Source: Flavisolibacter longurius (GTDB taxonomy: Bacteria; Bacteroidota; Bacteroidia; Chitinophagales; Chitinophagaceae). Taken from it: a stretch of DNA of 64,000 nucleotides. This document shows positions 18,590 through 27,751 of this stretch, one piece after another. Under the pieces are notes generated by a model that made no database searches, was not told the origin of the DNA, and saw nothing but the letters and a program-made list of their open reading frames with translations. A program made the position numbers and the translations under genes. Every line of letters begins with the position of its first letter. The first letter of the stretch is position 1. The stretch lies in contig JABUMY010000006.1 of NCBI GenBank assembly GCA_013327885.1, positions 270,130 through 334,129 on the forward strand, written 5' to 3'.

Positions 18590-19816
18590 TTAGATCGAAG
18601 TACGTTTGTAAACAACAAATGATTTTCCTTTTTGCTGCCGGCAGAAGGAAAGAAAGGTTTGCCTGTCTCTTGTTTCAGTTACCACGGGATAGCTCACCCG
18701 CAGGCTGTCTTCGGACAGGTAGGTGTTTACCAGCGGTCGTCCTTCTTTGGAACGTTTTTGTACGCCGATGCGTGATTGAAGGGCTCCTTTCACGGGCGCC
18801 GTCTCATCCCAAACGATCACCAGTTCACCTGATTGCAGCGCTGTTATTTGTGGGTGTGATCCCCGCACATTAATGCTTTCGCGATCGCTAAAGCTTTCGC
18901 CCTTGTTGGCAGAACGGGTGTAGTAGCTGCCTTTGGGTTCTTGCCCGGTGTACCAGGCAAAATGCAGGCCTTCGCTGTTTTCGGCCATGGCAGGACCCGT
19001 ATGCGGACAGGCATTCAGCACCCAATTGTCGGCACTGATGCGTTTTGGTTCTGTGAAGGTAATGCCACCGTCGTTGGATATTGTATGCACCATATCGCGA
19101 ATGCCATCGTTCAAAATGCCCCGGTACAGCACATGAATGCCGCCGGAATTGTCAACAAAAAGGTCGGTGCGGCAGCACTGGCAGCAGCCTTGCTGAATAT
19201 TGCGTTCGTTCACAAAACCGTCCTTGCCGTTTGTGCGGGCAAAATAAAGGGCAGAGCCTTCCTTTTTTTCCGTTTTCCGGTTGTCAAGCCAGGTAATGGC
19301 CACTTCGCCATCCGGCAGCAGCGCCATGTCAAAATAACGCTGGTCAAAGCCGGTCGTGTCGTTTACCAGGGGCCTGGCCTTGTTCCATGTTTTTCCCTTG
19401 TCAAACGATTGCGAATAAAACACCATCCCGGAATATTTATTCATAGGATTGGGATTGGCAGCTCCCCAAACAGCAATGATCTCTCCTGACGGCTTAAACA
19501 CAACCTTGGGAATGTTTTCCGAATGTGGGTGCACGTTAGTGCTGGATGGAATTACATTGGCGGGGCCAAATGTTTGTCCTTCATCGATTGAAACGGCGTA
19601 ACAAAAGACGGCGGTGCTGTCACTTGTATTTCGTACCCAGCTTAATACAAGATTGCCTTCCGTGTCTTTTGCCAGGTAAGGACAGGTGCCGGGAAGTGAA
19701 TCTATCACAGGGTACACATCCGCACCGGCACTATTTTCGCGACTGCTGACGCCACAGGAAAGGAAAACGAGGGCACAAGCGTATAACAGGATTTGCGTGA
19801 TATTATTTGTTTTCAT
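18590..19816 (-). CDS. BNR/sialidase-like beta-propeller lipoprotein with a CCxCC motif
   Basis: A 408-residue exported lipoprotein (hydrophobic N-terminus, LVFLSC with Cys21 as lipidation site). Four Asp-box motifs (SIDEGQTF, SFDKGKTW, SNDGGITF, SANKGESF) mark a six-bladed sialidase-type propeller. I could not confirm sialidase catalytic residues. A CCQCC cluster at residues 211-215 and NACPHTGP further on look like metal ligands. The ATG overlaps the TonB receptor stop by one base (TAATG), which implies translational coupling. An upstream in-frame start at 19963 is rejected because it lies deep in the receptor gene. Probably a surface or periplasmic partner of the receptor. Confidence 0.75.
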   Translation of the reverse strand: MKTNNITQILLYACALVFLSCGVSSRENSAGADVYPVIDSLPGTCPYLAKDTEGNLVLSWVRNTSDSTAVFCYAVSIDEGQTFGPANVIPSSTNVHPHSENIPKVVFKPSGEIIAVWGAANPNPMNKYSGMVFYSQSFDKGKTWNKARPLVNDTTGFDQRYFDMALLPDGEVAITWLDNRKTEKKEGSALYFARTNGKDGFVNERNIQQGCCQCCRTDLFVDNSGGIHVLYRGILNDGIRDMVHTISNDGGITFTEPKRISADNWVLNACPHTGPAMAENSEGLHFAWYTGQEPKGSYYTRSANKGESFSDRESINVRGSHPQITALQSGELVIVWDETAPVKGALQSRIGVQKRSKEGRPLVNTYLSEDSLRVSYPVVTETRDRQTFLSFCRQQKGKSFVVYKRTSI

Positions 19817-22152
19817 TAATCTTTTTTTAGAAAGTTGGCGAGGTCGATGGAAAGTCCGGCAACAATGCTTCTCGGTTCCGCTAACTGGTAGCTTTGGCCA
19901 AACGCACTTTTGGTAGTGATATAGGAAAAATAACGGTCGGTGGCATTCATCAGGTTGGCCCAAACTTCCCAGCCGCTACCGTTGTACCCGGCACGGATGT
20001 TCAACACCGTATAGCCCTCGTACATTGCGCTGTTCTGCGGGTCGGTAAAATAGTTGCCTACGTGCTGGCACTCTACCCCAATCCGCAAACCCTTTACAAA
20101 TGCGGGCTTGTACCAGGCTTCGGCATTGTAAAGCCAGTTGGGTGCGTTGTTCATCTGCTTGCCGTTAAACGAAATGCCCTTCTCTACAAAATCAACAAAC
20201 AGGTGCTTGCTGTAAGCACCGCTAAGTCGAAGGGACAGGTCGCTAACAGGCGTTGCCTGGAAACCAAGTTCAATTCCTTTATGATCCGTTCTGCCTGCAT
20301 TCTGGTTGGCAAAAGACCCGTCGTCAAGCTTTACAGAAATGATCTCATTGGTACCCTTCAGGTGGTAAAGACTGGCGTCGACTGAAACTTTTCCTTCCAG
20401 GAATTTTGTCCAGCCACCGACTTCGTAATTGTAAAAAACAGAAGGGGCGAGAAAAGGAACTTTTACGCCGGTGTACATTTCGGTTACCTGTGGCGGCACA
20501 AACCCCTCGCTGTAATTGGCGTACAAACCGGTTCGGGATGAAAAATTATACGTAGCGCCAATCTTGGGACTAACCCTTGTAAAGCGGTTGGCAGTATCGG
20601 GAGATCCGCTAAAAGCAGAAGGTGTCAGCTTATTGTTGAACCGGTACTGGAAAAGGTCATATCGCAGCGAAGCCACAACCCGCAACTTTTGGACTGGACT
20701 TATTTCCAGGTTGGCAAAGGCCGCGTAGTTGTTGATGCGGGTAGTATAATTTGTCAGGCTGCTGTCGGTGGACGTATACCCGATATATTTCCGGCGAACA
20801 GTATCTTTTTGAATGCGGATATAAGAAGCCTCGTAGCCGGAAGGACTTAGGTCTACGCTGGCACCACCAAGTAGAACGGCTTTTTTCCAGGCAAAGCTTT
20901 GCCTGTGCTGGGCAAGCAGGGCATAGCTGGAAAAGCGGCTGGCATTGACTTCGCCGTGTGCCAGTTCTTTGTTACCAACCCATCTGCCATTCACTCGTCT
21001 GTAATCGTCTTTGATACGATAGGCAGGGTTTTGTCCAATGGTGTTGGCCCGGTGCACAAATGAAAGCGTTGACTTACCCGCCTCGCTCCAGTTATGTCGC
21101 AGGGTGCTGCGATAGCGAAACGCATCCACTTTTCGATACGTGAAGGTTTGCGGACTGACAAAGGTCTTGGTGGCAAACATCAGGCTATCCACGCCACTGG
21201 GCATATCGCTGTAATAGTTTAGCCAGGTAGCACTGTTTGAAAGCGTTGTGCGGTTCGAAAAGCGGTAATCGATTCTTGCCGTAACAATGCCTTTGTGAAA
21301 ATCGGAGAATTCCTGGAAACCGTCTCTCTTATCGGCATAATAACCGCTGAGAACAAATCCCCAATTGCCGCTGCTGAAACTGGAATGCAGGTCACCACGT
21401 TTGTAGCCAAGATTGCTGCCTTGTGCCGACAGTTTTAAAACCGGCGTGGCCGTTGGCGCCAACGTAATAAAGTTTACGACGCCACCAATCGCTTCGCTGC
21501 CGTAAAGCGAAGAAGAAGGGCCCTTGATCACTTCAATGGATTTAGTGGCAGCCATGTTCATTTCAAGCAAGGCATTGTGGTTAAACACACCGGTGGTGCG
21601 AACCGGGATGCCATCTTCGAGGTAAAGAAAAAGGCTTTTGGTGGTCATGGGCTGGCGGATGCTCATCTGGTGCTGTTCGTTGCCAAGACTGACCATGTTT
21701 ACACCGCTGACCTTGTTTATGACCTGGTCGGCGGTTACCGGTTTCGTATCCTGGATGGTCTTTGCCGTAAGCGCCGCAATGGCAATGGGTGCTTCGGAGC
21801 GGCGAATACCTTCGCCACGGTTTGCCGACACAACGATTTCCTGCATCAGCTGTTGTTTTTGTGTTAAGACAACAATGGATACAGGGTTATCGGCAGAAAC
21901 AATTTGCGAGGCATAACCCGCATGCGAAACAACGTGTTCTTTGCAGTTTTTGCACGACAGTTGAAAGCTACCCGCCGCATCGGTGGTGCAGCCGCAGGAG
22001 CAGCTTTCATCCTGGCAGCGAACCGTGGCACCTTCGATGGGTTCTTTCGTGGTTTGGTCAATGACTTTTGTGCGGATACTTACCTGGCCCATTGCCGCCA
22101 GGTTAAAAAATAAAAATAAGGTAAAGGCTGCCAGCCTGGAATAGGTGGTCAT
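19816..22152 (-). CDS. TonB-dependent outer-membrane receptor with a cysteine-rich N-terminal domain
   Basis: A 778-residue receptor: signal peptide (about 1-22, ending AAMGQ), carboxypeptidase-regulatory-like domain (about 23-110), plug (about 115-230) and a 22-strand barrel to the end (terminal Phe-containing strand IVAGLSIDLANF). The regulatory-like domain holds six cysteines within residues 46-70 (C46, C51, C53, C55, C67, C70), unusual for this normally cysteine-free fold. No SusD-type partner follows, so a glycan role is unlikely. It sits between two other cysteine-motif genes on the same strand. Substrate inferred to be a metal or metal complex, perhaps copper; not proven. Confidence 0.9.
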   Translation of the reverse strand: MTTYSRLAAFTLFLFFNLAAMGQVSIRTKVIDQTTKEPIEGATVRCQDESCSCGCTTDAAGSFQLSCKNCKEHVVSHAGYASQIVSADNPVSIVVLTQKQQLMQEIVVSANRGEGIRRSEAPIAIAALTAKTIQDTKPVTADQVINKVSGVNMVSLGNEQHQMSIRQPMTTKSLFLYLEDGIPVRTTGVFNHNALLEMNMAATKSIEVIKGPSSSLYGSEAIGGVVNFITLAPTATPVLKLSAQGSNLGYKRGDLHSSFSSGNWGFVLSGYYADKRDGFQEFSDFHKGIVTARIDYRFSNRTTLSNSATWLNYYSDMPSGVDSLMFATKTFVSPQTFTYRKVDAFRYRSTLRHNWSEAGKSTLSFVHRANTIGQNPAYRIKDDYRRVNGRWVGNKELAHGEVNASRFSSYALLAQHRQSFAWKKAVLLGGASVDLSPSGYEASYIRIQKDTVRRKYIGYTSTDSSLTNYTTRINNYAAFANLEISPVQKLRVVASLRYDLFQYRFNNKLTPSAFSGSPDTANRFTRVSPKIGATYNFSSRTGLYANYSEGFVPPQVTEMYTGVKVPFLAPSVFYNYEVGGWTKFLEGKVSVDASLYHLKGTNEIISVKLDDGSFANQNAGRTDHKGIELGFQATPVSDLSLRLSGAYSKHLFVDFVEKGISFNGKQMNNAPNWLYNAEAWYKPAFVKGLRIGVECQHVGNYFTDPQNSAMYEGYTVLNIRAGYNGSGWEVWANLMNATDRYFSYITTKSAFGQSYQLAEPRSIVAGLSIDLANFLKKD

Positions 22153-22251
22153 TTCGTTTGGTTTAAACGTTCAGCAATACAAAGATTCACACCCCATCAT
22201 TCTATACATACGTAGAATTGGATGAATCGTTAATTCAGATGCAGGATTTGT

Positions 22252-22626
22252 TTAAACGAACGTTGGCGGGTGGAAAACAGGGTAGGACCGGTCAACAGGA
22301 TAAACCGGTGGAAGTGAAGGGTAATCGTCGGAATTTGCTTCGATTGTTAGTGAGGGAAGTACAGCAAATTGTTCAACCGAATAAAGAACCTGCTGGTTGT
22401 TTTCCAGCTTGTGTTGGGGATGCTGCCGGTTGTTGGATTCTTCTTCCTGCAACTTTTTCATCAACTGGCATTTGCCACCGCATTTGAGCTGGGGACGGGT
22501 TTTGTTCTCGCAGTTTTTTGCGTACCATCCCGGGGAAATTTCAAAGGCAAGAACAGACCCCGCTTGTTGAAACGTTTGCGCCGTAAAGGCCACCAGTAAC
22601 ACCCAAAAGAAGACGAACCTGCCCAT
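22252..22626 (-). CDS. Small exported cysteine-motif protein (CENK-x6-CxGKC)
   Basis: A 124-residue protein with a hydrophobic N-terminal segment (residues 4-28), then NCENK and LKCGGKCQLMKKL. C39, C49 and C53 form a CxxxC-type cluster rich in Lys. The C-terminal half is polar, then Pro-rich. Proteins with this CxGKCxLxKxL pattern recur next to TonB receptors in Bacteroidota, as I recall. The ATG at 22626 is chosen over the frame start at 22662 because a perfect -7 element (minus strand, 22637-22644) lies between them. It is the first gene of the operon, 99 bases ahead of the receptor. Confidence 0.7.
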   Translation of the reverse strand: MGRFVFFWVLLVAFTAQTFQQAGSVLAFEISPGWYAKNCENKTRPQLKCGGKCQLMKKLQEEESNNRQHPQHKLENNQQVLYSVEQFAVLPSLTIEANSDDYPSLPPVYPVDRSYPVFHPPTFV

Positions 22627-22636
22627 GAAGTGAAGG

Positions 22637-22644
22637 CAAAGGTA
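22637..22644 (-). promoter_or_regulatory. -7 promoter element of the cysteine-rich TonB operon
   Basis: On the minus strand this reads TACCTTTG, a perfect TAnnTTTG. A TTTG at 22660-22663 lies 15 bases upstream. The transcript would start only a few bases before the ATG at 22626. Confidence 0.55.
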
Positions 22645-22712
22645 ATCCTGTGCAAAGCGCAAAAACTGACACTCCTCATACCATGTGGTGATATTGCTGA
22701 CGTGGAAAAGAA

Positions 22713-22754
22713 AAAAGCGTAGCTGCCGGCAGGTCCGCGGCAGCTACGCTTTTC
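22713..22754. terminator. Strong bidirectional terminator after the GreA/Rnk-like gene
   Basis: GCGTAGCTGCC and GGCAGCTACGC form an 11-bp stem flanked by AAAA on the left and TTTT on the right. It abuts the stop of the gene at 22756 and shields the downstream TonB operon from read-through. Confidence 0.85.
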
Positions 22755-22755
22755 A

Positions 22756-23148
22756 TTAGCCGATGGGTTGCGAAATGGCCATGATGGTAAAATAACGTTT
22801 ACCCTTTGGCGTTTGCCAAAAGATATCCTCGCCACGTCGATGGCCAAACAGGGCACTGCCAATCGGGGAGAAGATAGATACCTTGCATTTGCGGTGATCG
22901 GCTTCATCGGGCAACACGATGGTGTAGGTATAATTGAGGCGGGACTGCTTGTCCCGGATAATTACTTTCGAATTCAACCGCACCACTTCCCAGGGGAATT
23001 CGCTTTCTTCCAGCACTTCGGCGTTGGCAATGTTTCCAAGGAGCGAAGAGTTATCGGCTCCTTTTGTTACCGCGTTGTTACCCAAATTGCTGCGGAGAAA
23101 TTGGTAGTCCTTGTTTACCAGTACTAGTTTAGGGGCATCCATTTGCAT
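22756..23148 (-). CDS. GreA/GreB C-terminal-domain protein, Rnk-like
   Basis: A 130-residue cytoplasmic protein. The second half is the FKBP-like GreA/GreB C-terminal domain (VIIRDKQSRLNYTYTIVLPDEAD, then SPIGSALFGHRRGEDIFWQTPKG). The N-terminal half is short and lacks the long coiled coil with the acidic tip of GreA, so it resembles Rnk-type regulators that bind RNA polymerase. An ATG at 23142 is an alternative start. It is followed directly by a strong terminator and is monocistronic. Confidence 0.8.
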   Translation of the reverse strand: MQMDAPKLVLVNKDYQFLRSNLGNNAVTKGADNSSLLGNIANAEVLEESEFPWEVVRLNSKVIIRDKQSRLNYTYTIVLPDEADHRKCKVSIFSPIGSALFGHRRGEDIFWQTPKGKRYFTIMAISQPIG

Positions 23149-23304
23149 GATCTGTCTATTTAACGGTTTATTATTTTTTATTGTCTTTATTCATTTTGAA
23201 CCAACCTTCCCTGCGCCTTGCAGGGATTAGCTGTGAAAGATCCTGATGATGAGTAGTGGTGTCATAAACTGCGGTTGTTGTGCGTTTAAAAAATGATTAG
23301 TGCT

Positions 23305-23823
23305 TTATGCAATTTTCCGTTCGGGCACCAGCAATTTTCCCAGCATCACCTCCCAGTGCCTTGCCTTGTTGGCAAGCCGGGTCAGTTGCTTTGGACAGTT
23401 GAGCGCATCGCTGTAAAAAATGATTTCTTCTGAGGCCTCATCGTCCAGTTGCAGGTGCAGGGATAACTTGCGCAGGCGCTGGTCCTTTTTCCGCTCCTTG
23501 ACAGCAGATGGATAAGCCGTGTAGTGCTTTTGCAGCACACAGGTTTGCACCTCATCGAGGTCAATGAGTTTTGCATTTGCCTTGGCTCCGTTCTTTTTTT
23601 TCAGCAATAGCAGTTTACGTTGCTGGCCGTCCAAACCAAGAATAGCGTTATCCAAAATTTCCTTGCTTGAGAGCGAAAGTTTACAACTTGAACTGATCCG
23701 GTCAAATTCCTGCAGGAATCGATAAATCTCTTTTTGCTTGCGGTTGTGCCTTATGCTTATGACACCTAACACGATCAGGGAGATCGTTGCCATTGCCATA
23801 AATACAACCATTGTGAATGTCAT
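23305..23823 (-). CDS. Single-pass membrane protein, unknown function
   Basis: About 172 residues. One N-terminal membrane helix (about residues 5-27, rich in Met, Val and Ile) is followed by a charged cytoplasmic region with many Lys/Leu repeats and an acidic patch (LDDEASEEIIFYSDAL). No known domain recognised. The ATG at 23823 is preferred over 23856 because it puts the helix at the N-terminus. The genes on either side are also short regulatory-type genes on the same strand. Confidence 0.55.
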   Translation of the reverse strand: MTFTMVVFMAMATISLIVLGVISIRHNRKQKEIYRFLQEFDRISSSCKLSLSSKEILDNAILGLDGQQRKLLLLKKKNGAKANAKLIDLDEVQTCVLQKHYTAYPSAVKERKKDQRLRKLSLHLQLDDEASEEIIFYSDALNCPKQLTRLANKARHWEVMLGKLLVPERKIA

Positions 23824-24052
23824 AAGTAAATAGTTTAGCTTTTTGCACGAGGGCAATCGTTAATAAATACGTTTTTTGTTTTGCAGTAAAAACGGTGCTG
23901 ATGCGACATGATTCTTCTGCATTTACACACTTCAAACACTCTCCGCTGATCAAACAGCAAACACCGCTATACGGCTATCGCTGCACGACAGTGTTCTGCA
24001 CCTGTTTTTACAATTGCTTAAAATTTAAAATGACCGAATATTGTTCCGGTGA

Positions 24053-24385
24053 TCAGGCGGCAACAGCTTTCCCCATCAGCATTTTTCGTTTTTCCAGTTG
24101 CCGGATGACCCGCTTTTCGATGTTCTTCAGGATGATCTTCCAGCGGTCGCCGGACTCTGAAGCAACAACATCGGTACCCGGGATACCCATCCGCAACACA
24201 ACTGTACGGGGATTGACAGCTTCGCTGTTTGTTCGTAGATAAATATCCATCCAGGCCACTTCCGGCAGCAACTGCTTTAGCTTTTTGATCATATTCTGAA
24301 TCTTCCGTTCGAGGTAAGTGTTCATTTCAACACCTTTGGTTTGAATGTCAAGTTTCAGGTCCTGTTGTTCAAGTACAGTGCTCAT
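24053..24385 (-). CDS. Ribosome hibernation-promoting factor-like protein (HPF/RaiA family)
   Basis: A 110-residue protein with the beta-alpha-beta-beta-beta-alpha layout of HPF: start LDIQTKGVEM, first helix TYLERKIQNMIKKLKQLL, strands MDIYLRTNS, RTVVLRMGIPG and TDVVASESGD, and final helix WKIILKNIEKRVIRQLEKRK. The basic surfaces fit binding to the 30S decoding centre. It is the short form without the C-terminal dimerisation domain. The family's conserved residues are diverged, so this is a paralogue or a stress-specific version. Confidence 0.8.
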   Translation of the reverse strand: MSTVLEQQDLKLDIQTKGVEMNTYLERKIQNMIKKLKQLLPEVAWMDIYLRTNSEAVNPRTVVLRMGIPGTDVVASESGDRWKIILKNIEKRVIRQLEKRKMLMGKAVAA

Positions 24386-25042
24386 ACAAGTAAATTTTAG
24401 GGTTATGGTTTATGGCTGCAGCAAAACCTTACGTAGAAGATCAGCCGCACCCACATTGGCAGCATGGCTTATTGAAAGCTTGCTTCCAGTCCAATGAAAA
24501 GTTTTACAATCGGGGGAATGAATCGTCCATTTTTACGCAGGAAAAAGTTGGCTGCCGGAGCATACTTATTCACGGAAAAAATTATGCAGCGTGATCTATT
24601 TCAGGAATTCATACCGAGAATTTTTCATACCGCACATCTGTTACAATGCACGTTGAGCCAAAGCTTTTTTACAGGTAAAAATTGACAGCGCAGGCAGACT
24701 TGCCTTACGCTTTAGAAGAGGAAAAGTCCTTTAGGCTGGAGAAAAAGTAAAGCCGGGAACAAAAAGGAACAAATTCAGGGAACGAACAGGTATAACAATT
24801 GCGCAGGTCAAGCAACAAGGGCTTGACGTAGGAAGTATCCATGCGATATGTTATTGCTGTTGTCATGATGGACAAACATACAAAAGAAAAGTGGACGGGG
24901 CAAAAAAGGCGGGTTAAGGCAAGGCTAAAGTTTATTTTAAGAGCAAAACCATCGTGTAATGCCTTGCCTAGTTTGTTGTCATTTTGTTGGTGGATTACTT
25001 AATTTATAGATAAAGAAATTCACAAGCTTTTTCAATTAATCA
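24386..25042. other. 657-base gap with no recognised gene
   Basis: Short frames on both strands (for example 24412-24594) show no family pattern. I see no tRNA, clear hairpin or repeat. It contains the upstream region of the HPF-like gene and the 3' side of the kinase gene at 25043. Confidence 0.4.
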
Positions 25043-27277
25043 TCAATCCTGGTGACGACATTCTTTTGCCAACGGGAAGCTTGCCATCAACTTACAGCCT
25101 TTTCCCGGGCTGGAATCAAAGCAAAGCAAACCATTCAGTTGTTCGGCACGCATTTGCATATTGGAAAGACCAATGCCGCTGCGCTTTTGTTGCGGGTCAA
25201 ACCCTTTTCCATCATCCGTAACCGTTAGTAACAATTTGCTTTCTACCACGGTCATCAAAAACCGGACATGTGTTGCTTCAGCATGTTTAATGATATTGGT
25301 GATATGCTCCTGCAGGATACGGTAAACACCCAGGTGCATTTCTTCACTGACCTGCAGCGTTTGCAGGTCGCAGATCTCTGCTTCAACAGCAAACTGGTTC
25401 GTTTCTTCCACCTGTTGCACAAGTTCCGTTATCGAATCGGCAAAGCTGTACAATCCTTGCATGGGTATGGAGAGTTTTTTCGACAACCGCCGGATCTCGG
25501 ATATCGATTGTTGGAGGAGCTCTTTTGATTTGGCCACATAGTCGGTGCGGCGGCTTTCATCCTGCAGGATCATTTCCTGGTAAAGCTTGATCGTTGTCAG
25601 GACAGGGTTTACACTGTCGTGCAGCTCGCGGCTTACAAGTGAACGTTCGTTTTCCTGGGCCGCAATTACGGCCGCTGTTGTTTGCTTTCGTTGTGCGGCC
25701 AGCTCCGCTTCAATGCGTTTTCTTTCGGTAGTATTGTTTTGAATACAGAAAAATTGCTGCAGGTTTCCGGTTTCATCAAACACCGGTTGAACACTTGTTT
25801 CCGCCCAATATATATCGCCATCCTTCCGGTAATTTAACAACTCCACCTGGATAGGTGACATGGTCTTGAAATGGTCGCGGATGCAATTAACGGTATCCAT
25901 GTTTGTTTGAGGACCAGCAAGTATACTCACTGGCGTATTTCCAACGGCTTCCTCAAAAGAATACCCGGTCATGCGGGTAAATGCGGCGTTCACCCAGGTG
26001 ATCGTTTCGTCGGGTGCGAGGATCAGTACAGCATTTTCCGTTTCCCTGGCAACAAGGGAAAGTTTATTCAATTCTGCTTCAGTTCGTTTTCGCTCGTCGA
26101 TGTCTTTAAAGAAAACAGATATGCCATCTTCCGACGGGTAAATATCCATTTCAATCCACCTGTTGATTTGTGGACTGATGTATTCGTGGTGTTGCGATTT
26201 TCCCGTTTTTAGCACTTGCTGGAACATCGGCAGGTAAAAGGAAAGTGATTTGTCCTGGAACAGGGAAGTGATCATGGACCCAACCGCCGTTTTTGAAGGG
26301 ATTCCGGTAATATTGGCCGCAGCCCTGTTCCAGTGATGGATGCGGTGGCTGAAATCAAACATAAAAAAGCCCTGGTTCATGTGCTCCAGTATACCGGCTA
26401 ATTGCTTGTTTTGAGCTTCCATTCTTTTGCGGTTGGCCATTCGTTCGGCTTCCGCATTTTTGCGGTCGGTAATATCGGTTTGTATGGCAAAGAACTGGGT
26501 GACGGTTCCGTCTAGACCATACACGGGTTGCGCATTGATCTCTGTCCAGTACTTTTCTTTTGTTTTGGTATAGTTCAGGATCTGGGCCTTGAAAGGGAGT
26601 CCCATCCTGCTTTGCACATCGATATAGTTTTCGGTTTCAGGGTTTGTTTCGGGTCCGCGCAGGAGTTCCCCAATATATTTTCCTTCCAGCTCTTCAAACG
26701 TATACCCTGTTTTTTTTACAAAGGCATTGTTTACCCAGGTCACCTTTCCCTGGCTGCAGGTAATGATAACAAGGTTGCTTGTTTCCCGGGCAATTAACGA
26801 AAGGCGTGTCAGCTCTTCTTCTGTTTTTTTACGCTCGGTAACGTCCTTCAAAAAAATGGAAATTCCTTTACTGGAAGGATACACATTTACTTCCACCCAA
26901 ATATTGAAATGAGGGAGAAAGGACTCGAAATAAACAGCCTTTTTTTCCCGCATGGCAATGTGGTACTGCTCATAAAAAACAGATCCTACCAGGTAGGGGA
27001 ATGATGCCCAAAGATTGCGGCCGAGATAATCGTGCCGGTTAAGATTCAGCATACGTTCGCTTGCAGCGTTGGCATAAGCTACACACCAGGCCTCATCAAG
27101 TTCAACATAGCCATCGGTGATGCGTTCGAGCATTTGCTCTAATACAGACGCATTCTCTTCTCTGGGTGAGCAAGTGGGAGACAACTTTGATGCAGGCAAT
27201 TTGCCCGATAGTAGAGGGTTGGAACGAGACTTGTTCTTTCTTTTTCCAGTTGCTGTTTGCAAATGCAGTTGGTTCAT
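25043..27277 (-). CDS. Four-PAS sensor histidine kinase with a duplicated PAS pair (HisKA_3)
   Basis: A 744-residue soluble kinase. The order is PAS-a, PAS-b, PAS-a', PAS-b', HisKA_3, HATPase_c. PAS-a and PAS-a' share the NHW/NAASER region and a closing GISxFxKD; PAS-b and PAS-b' share RLSL[IV]ARET, WVN, FxxxTGY[TS]FEE, GPxTN and FxIQ. Phospho-acceptor H553 lies in SRELHDSVNPVL, where Pro replaces the Gln of the two paralogous kinases. ATP-binding boxes are NIIKHAEA and DDGKGFDP. The ATG at 27277 is chosen; the longer frame starts at a TTG. No response regulator is adjacent. Confidence 0.9.
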   Translation of the reverse strand: MNQLHLQTATGKRKNKSRSNPLLSGKLPASKLSPTCSPREENASVLEQMLERITDGYVELDEAWCVAYANAASERMLNLNRHDYLGRNLWASFPYLVGSVFYEQYHIAMREKKAVYFESFLPHFNIWVEVNVYPSSKGISIFLKDVTERKKTEEELTRLSLIARETSNLVIITCSQGKVTWVNNAFVKKTGYTFEELEGKYIGELLRGPETNPETENYIDVQSRMGLPFKAQILNYTKTKEKYWTEINAQPVYGLDGTVTQFFAIQTDITDRKNAEAERMANRKRMEAQNKQLAGILEHMNQGFFMFDFSHRIHHWNRAAANITGIPSKTAVGSMITSLFQDKSLSFYLPMFQQVLKTGKSQHHEYISPQINRWIEMDIYPSEDGISVFFKDIDERKRTEAELNKLSLVARETENAVLILAPDETITWVNAAFTRMTGYSFEEAVGNTPVSILAGPQTNMDTVNCIRDHFKTMSPIQVELLNYRKDGDIYWAETSVQPVFDETGNLQQFFCIQNNTTERKRIEAELAAQRKQTTAAVIAAQENERSLVSRELHDSVNPVLTTIKLYQEMILQDESRRTDYVAKSKELLQQSISEIRRLSKKLSIPMQGLYSFADSITELVQQVEETNQFAVEAEICDLQTLQVSEEMHLGVYRILQEHITNIIKHAEATHVRFLMTVVESKLLLTVTDDGKGFDPQQKRSGIGLSNMQMRAEQLNGLLCFDSSPGKGCKLMASFPLAKECRHQD

Positions 27278-27751
27278 GTATAAGTTTTCACAGGTATGTA
27301 GACCGTAACTTTTATCTTGCCTCAAAGGCTGATAGCTGCACCCTTTCAATCAACTGAATAATGTCTATTGAAACAGTCAATTGCAATCATTCGTTGTCCA
27401 TTTCTGCAGGGCTATGGTGCCCATACAATTTTGCGGCGACGAATAGCAGCCTTTAAAAAGACAATCGTTTGCTAAGTCTGCCAACGAAGTTGCAAGAACC
27501 GCAATAAATGATTAGAAATTTCCTGTATTCGTCCGGTGGCCCAATCTCATCGGTACAACTATGTTGAAAATTGACCTGTTTCAAGCCGCTTGTCAACCAG
27601 TAAGCGTAATCACTTGGTCTTGTGTCTATGTTTTAGCTTATTGGCAAAATCCGTGGCTTATCAACGAAAAAATGGTTGCATCAAATAATGGGCGAGGTAA
27701 AACGCAGCTGTTCTTAACACAGTTGGCAAATTTAATTGCAGGATGGTATCC
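27278..27751. other. 474-base gap with no recognised gene
   Basis: A plus-strand frame at 27561-27794 overlaps the next gene and shows no family pattern. No RNA gene, repeat or terminator could be identified. Confidence 0.4.

Noticed and set aside
24412..24594. 60-codon plus-strand frame after the HPF-like gene
   Set aside because: Low-complexity context, no relatives recognised, no promoter element.
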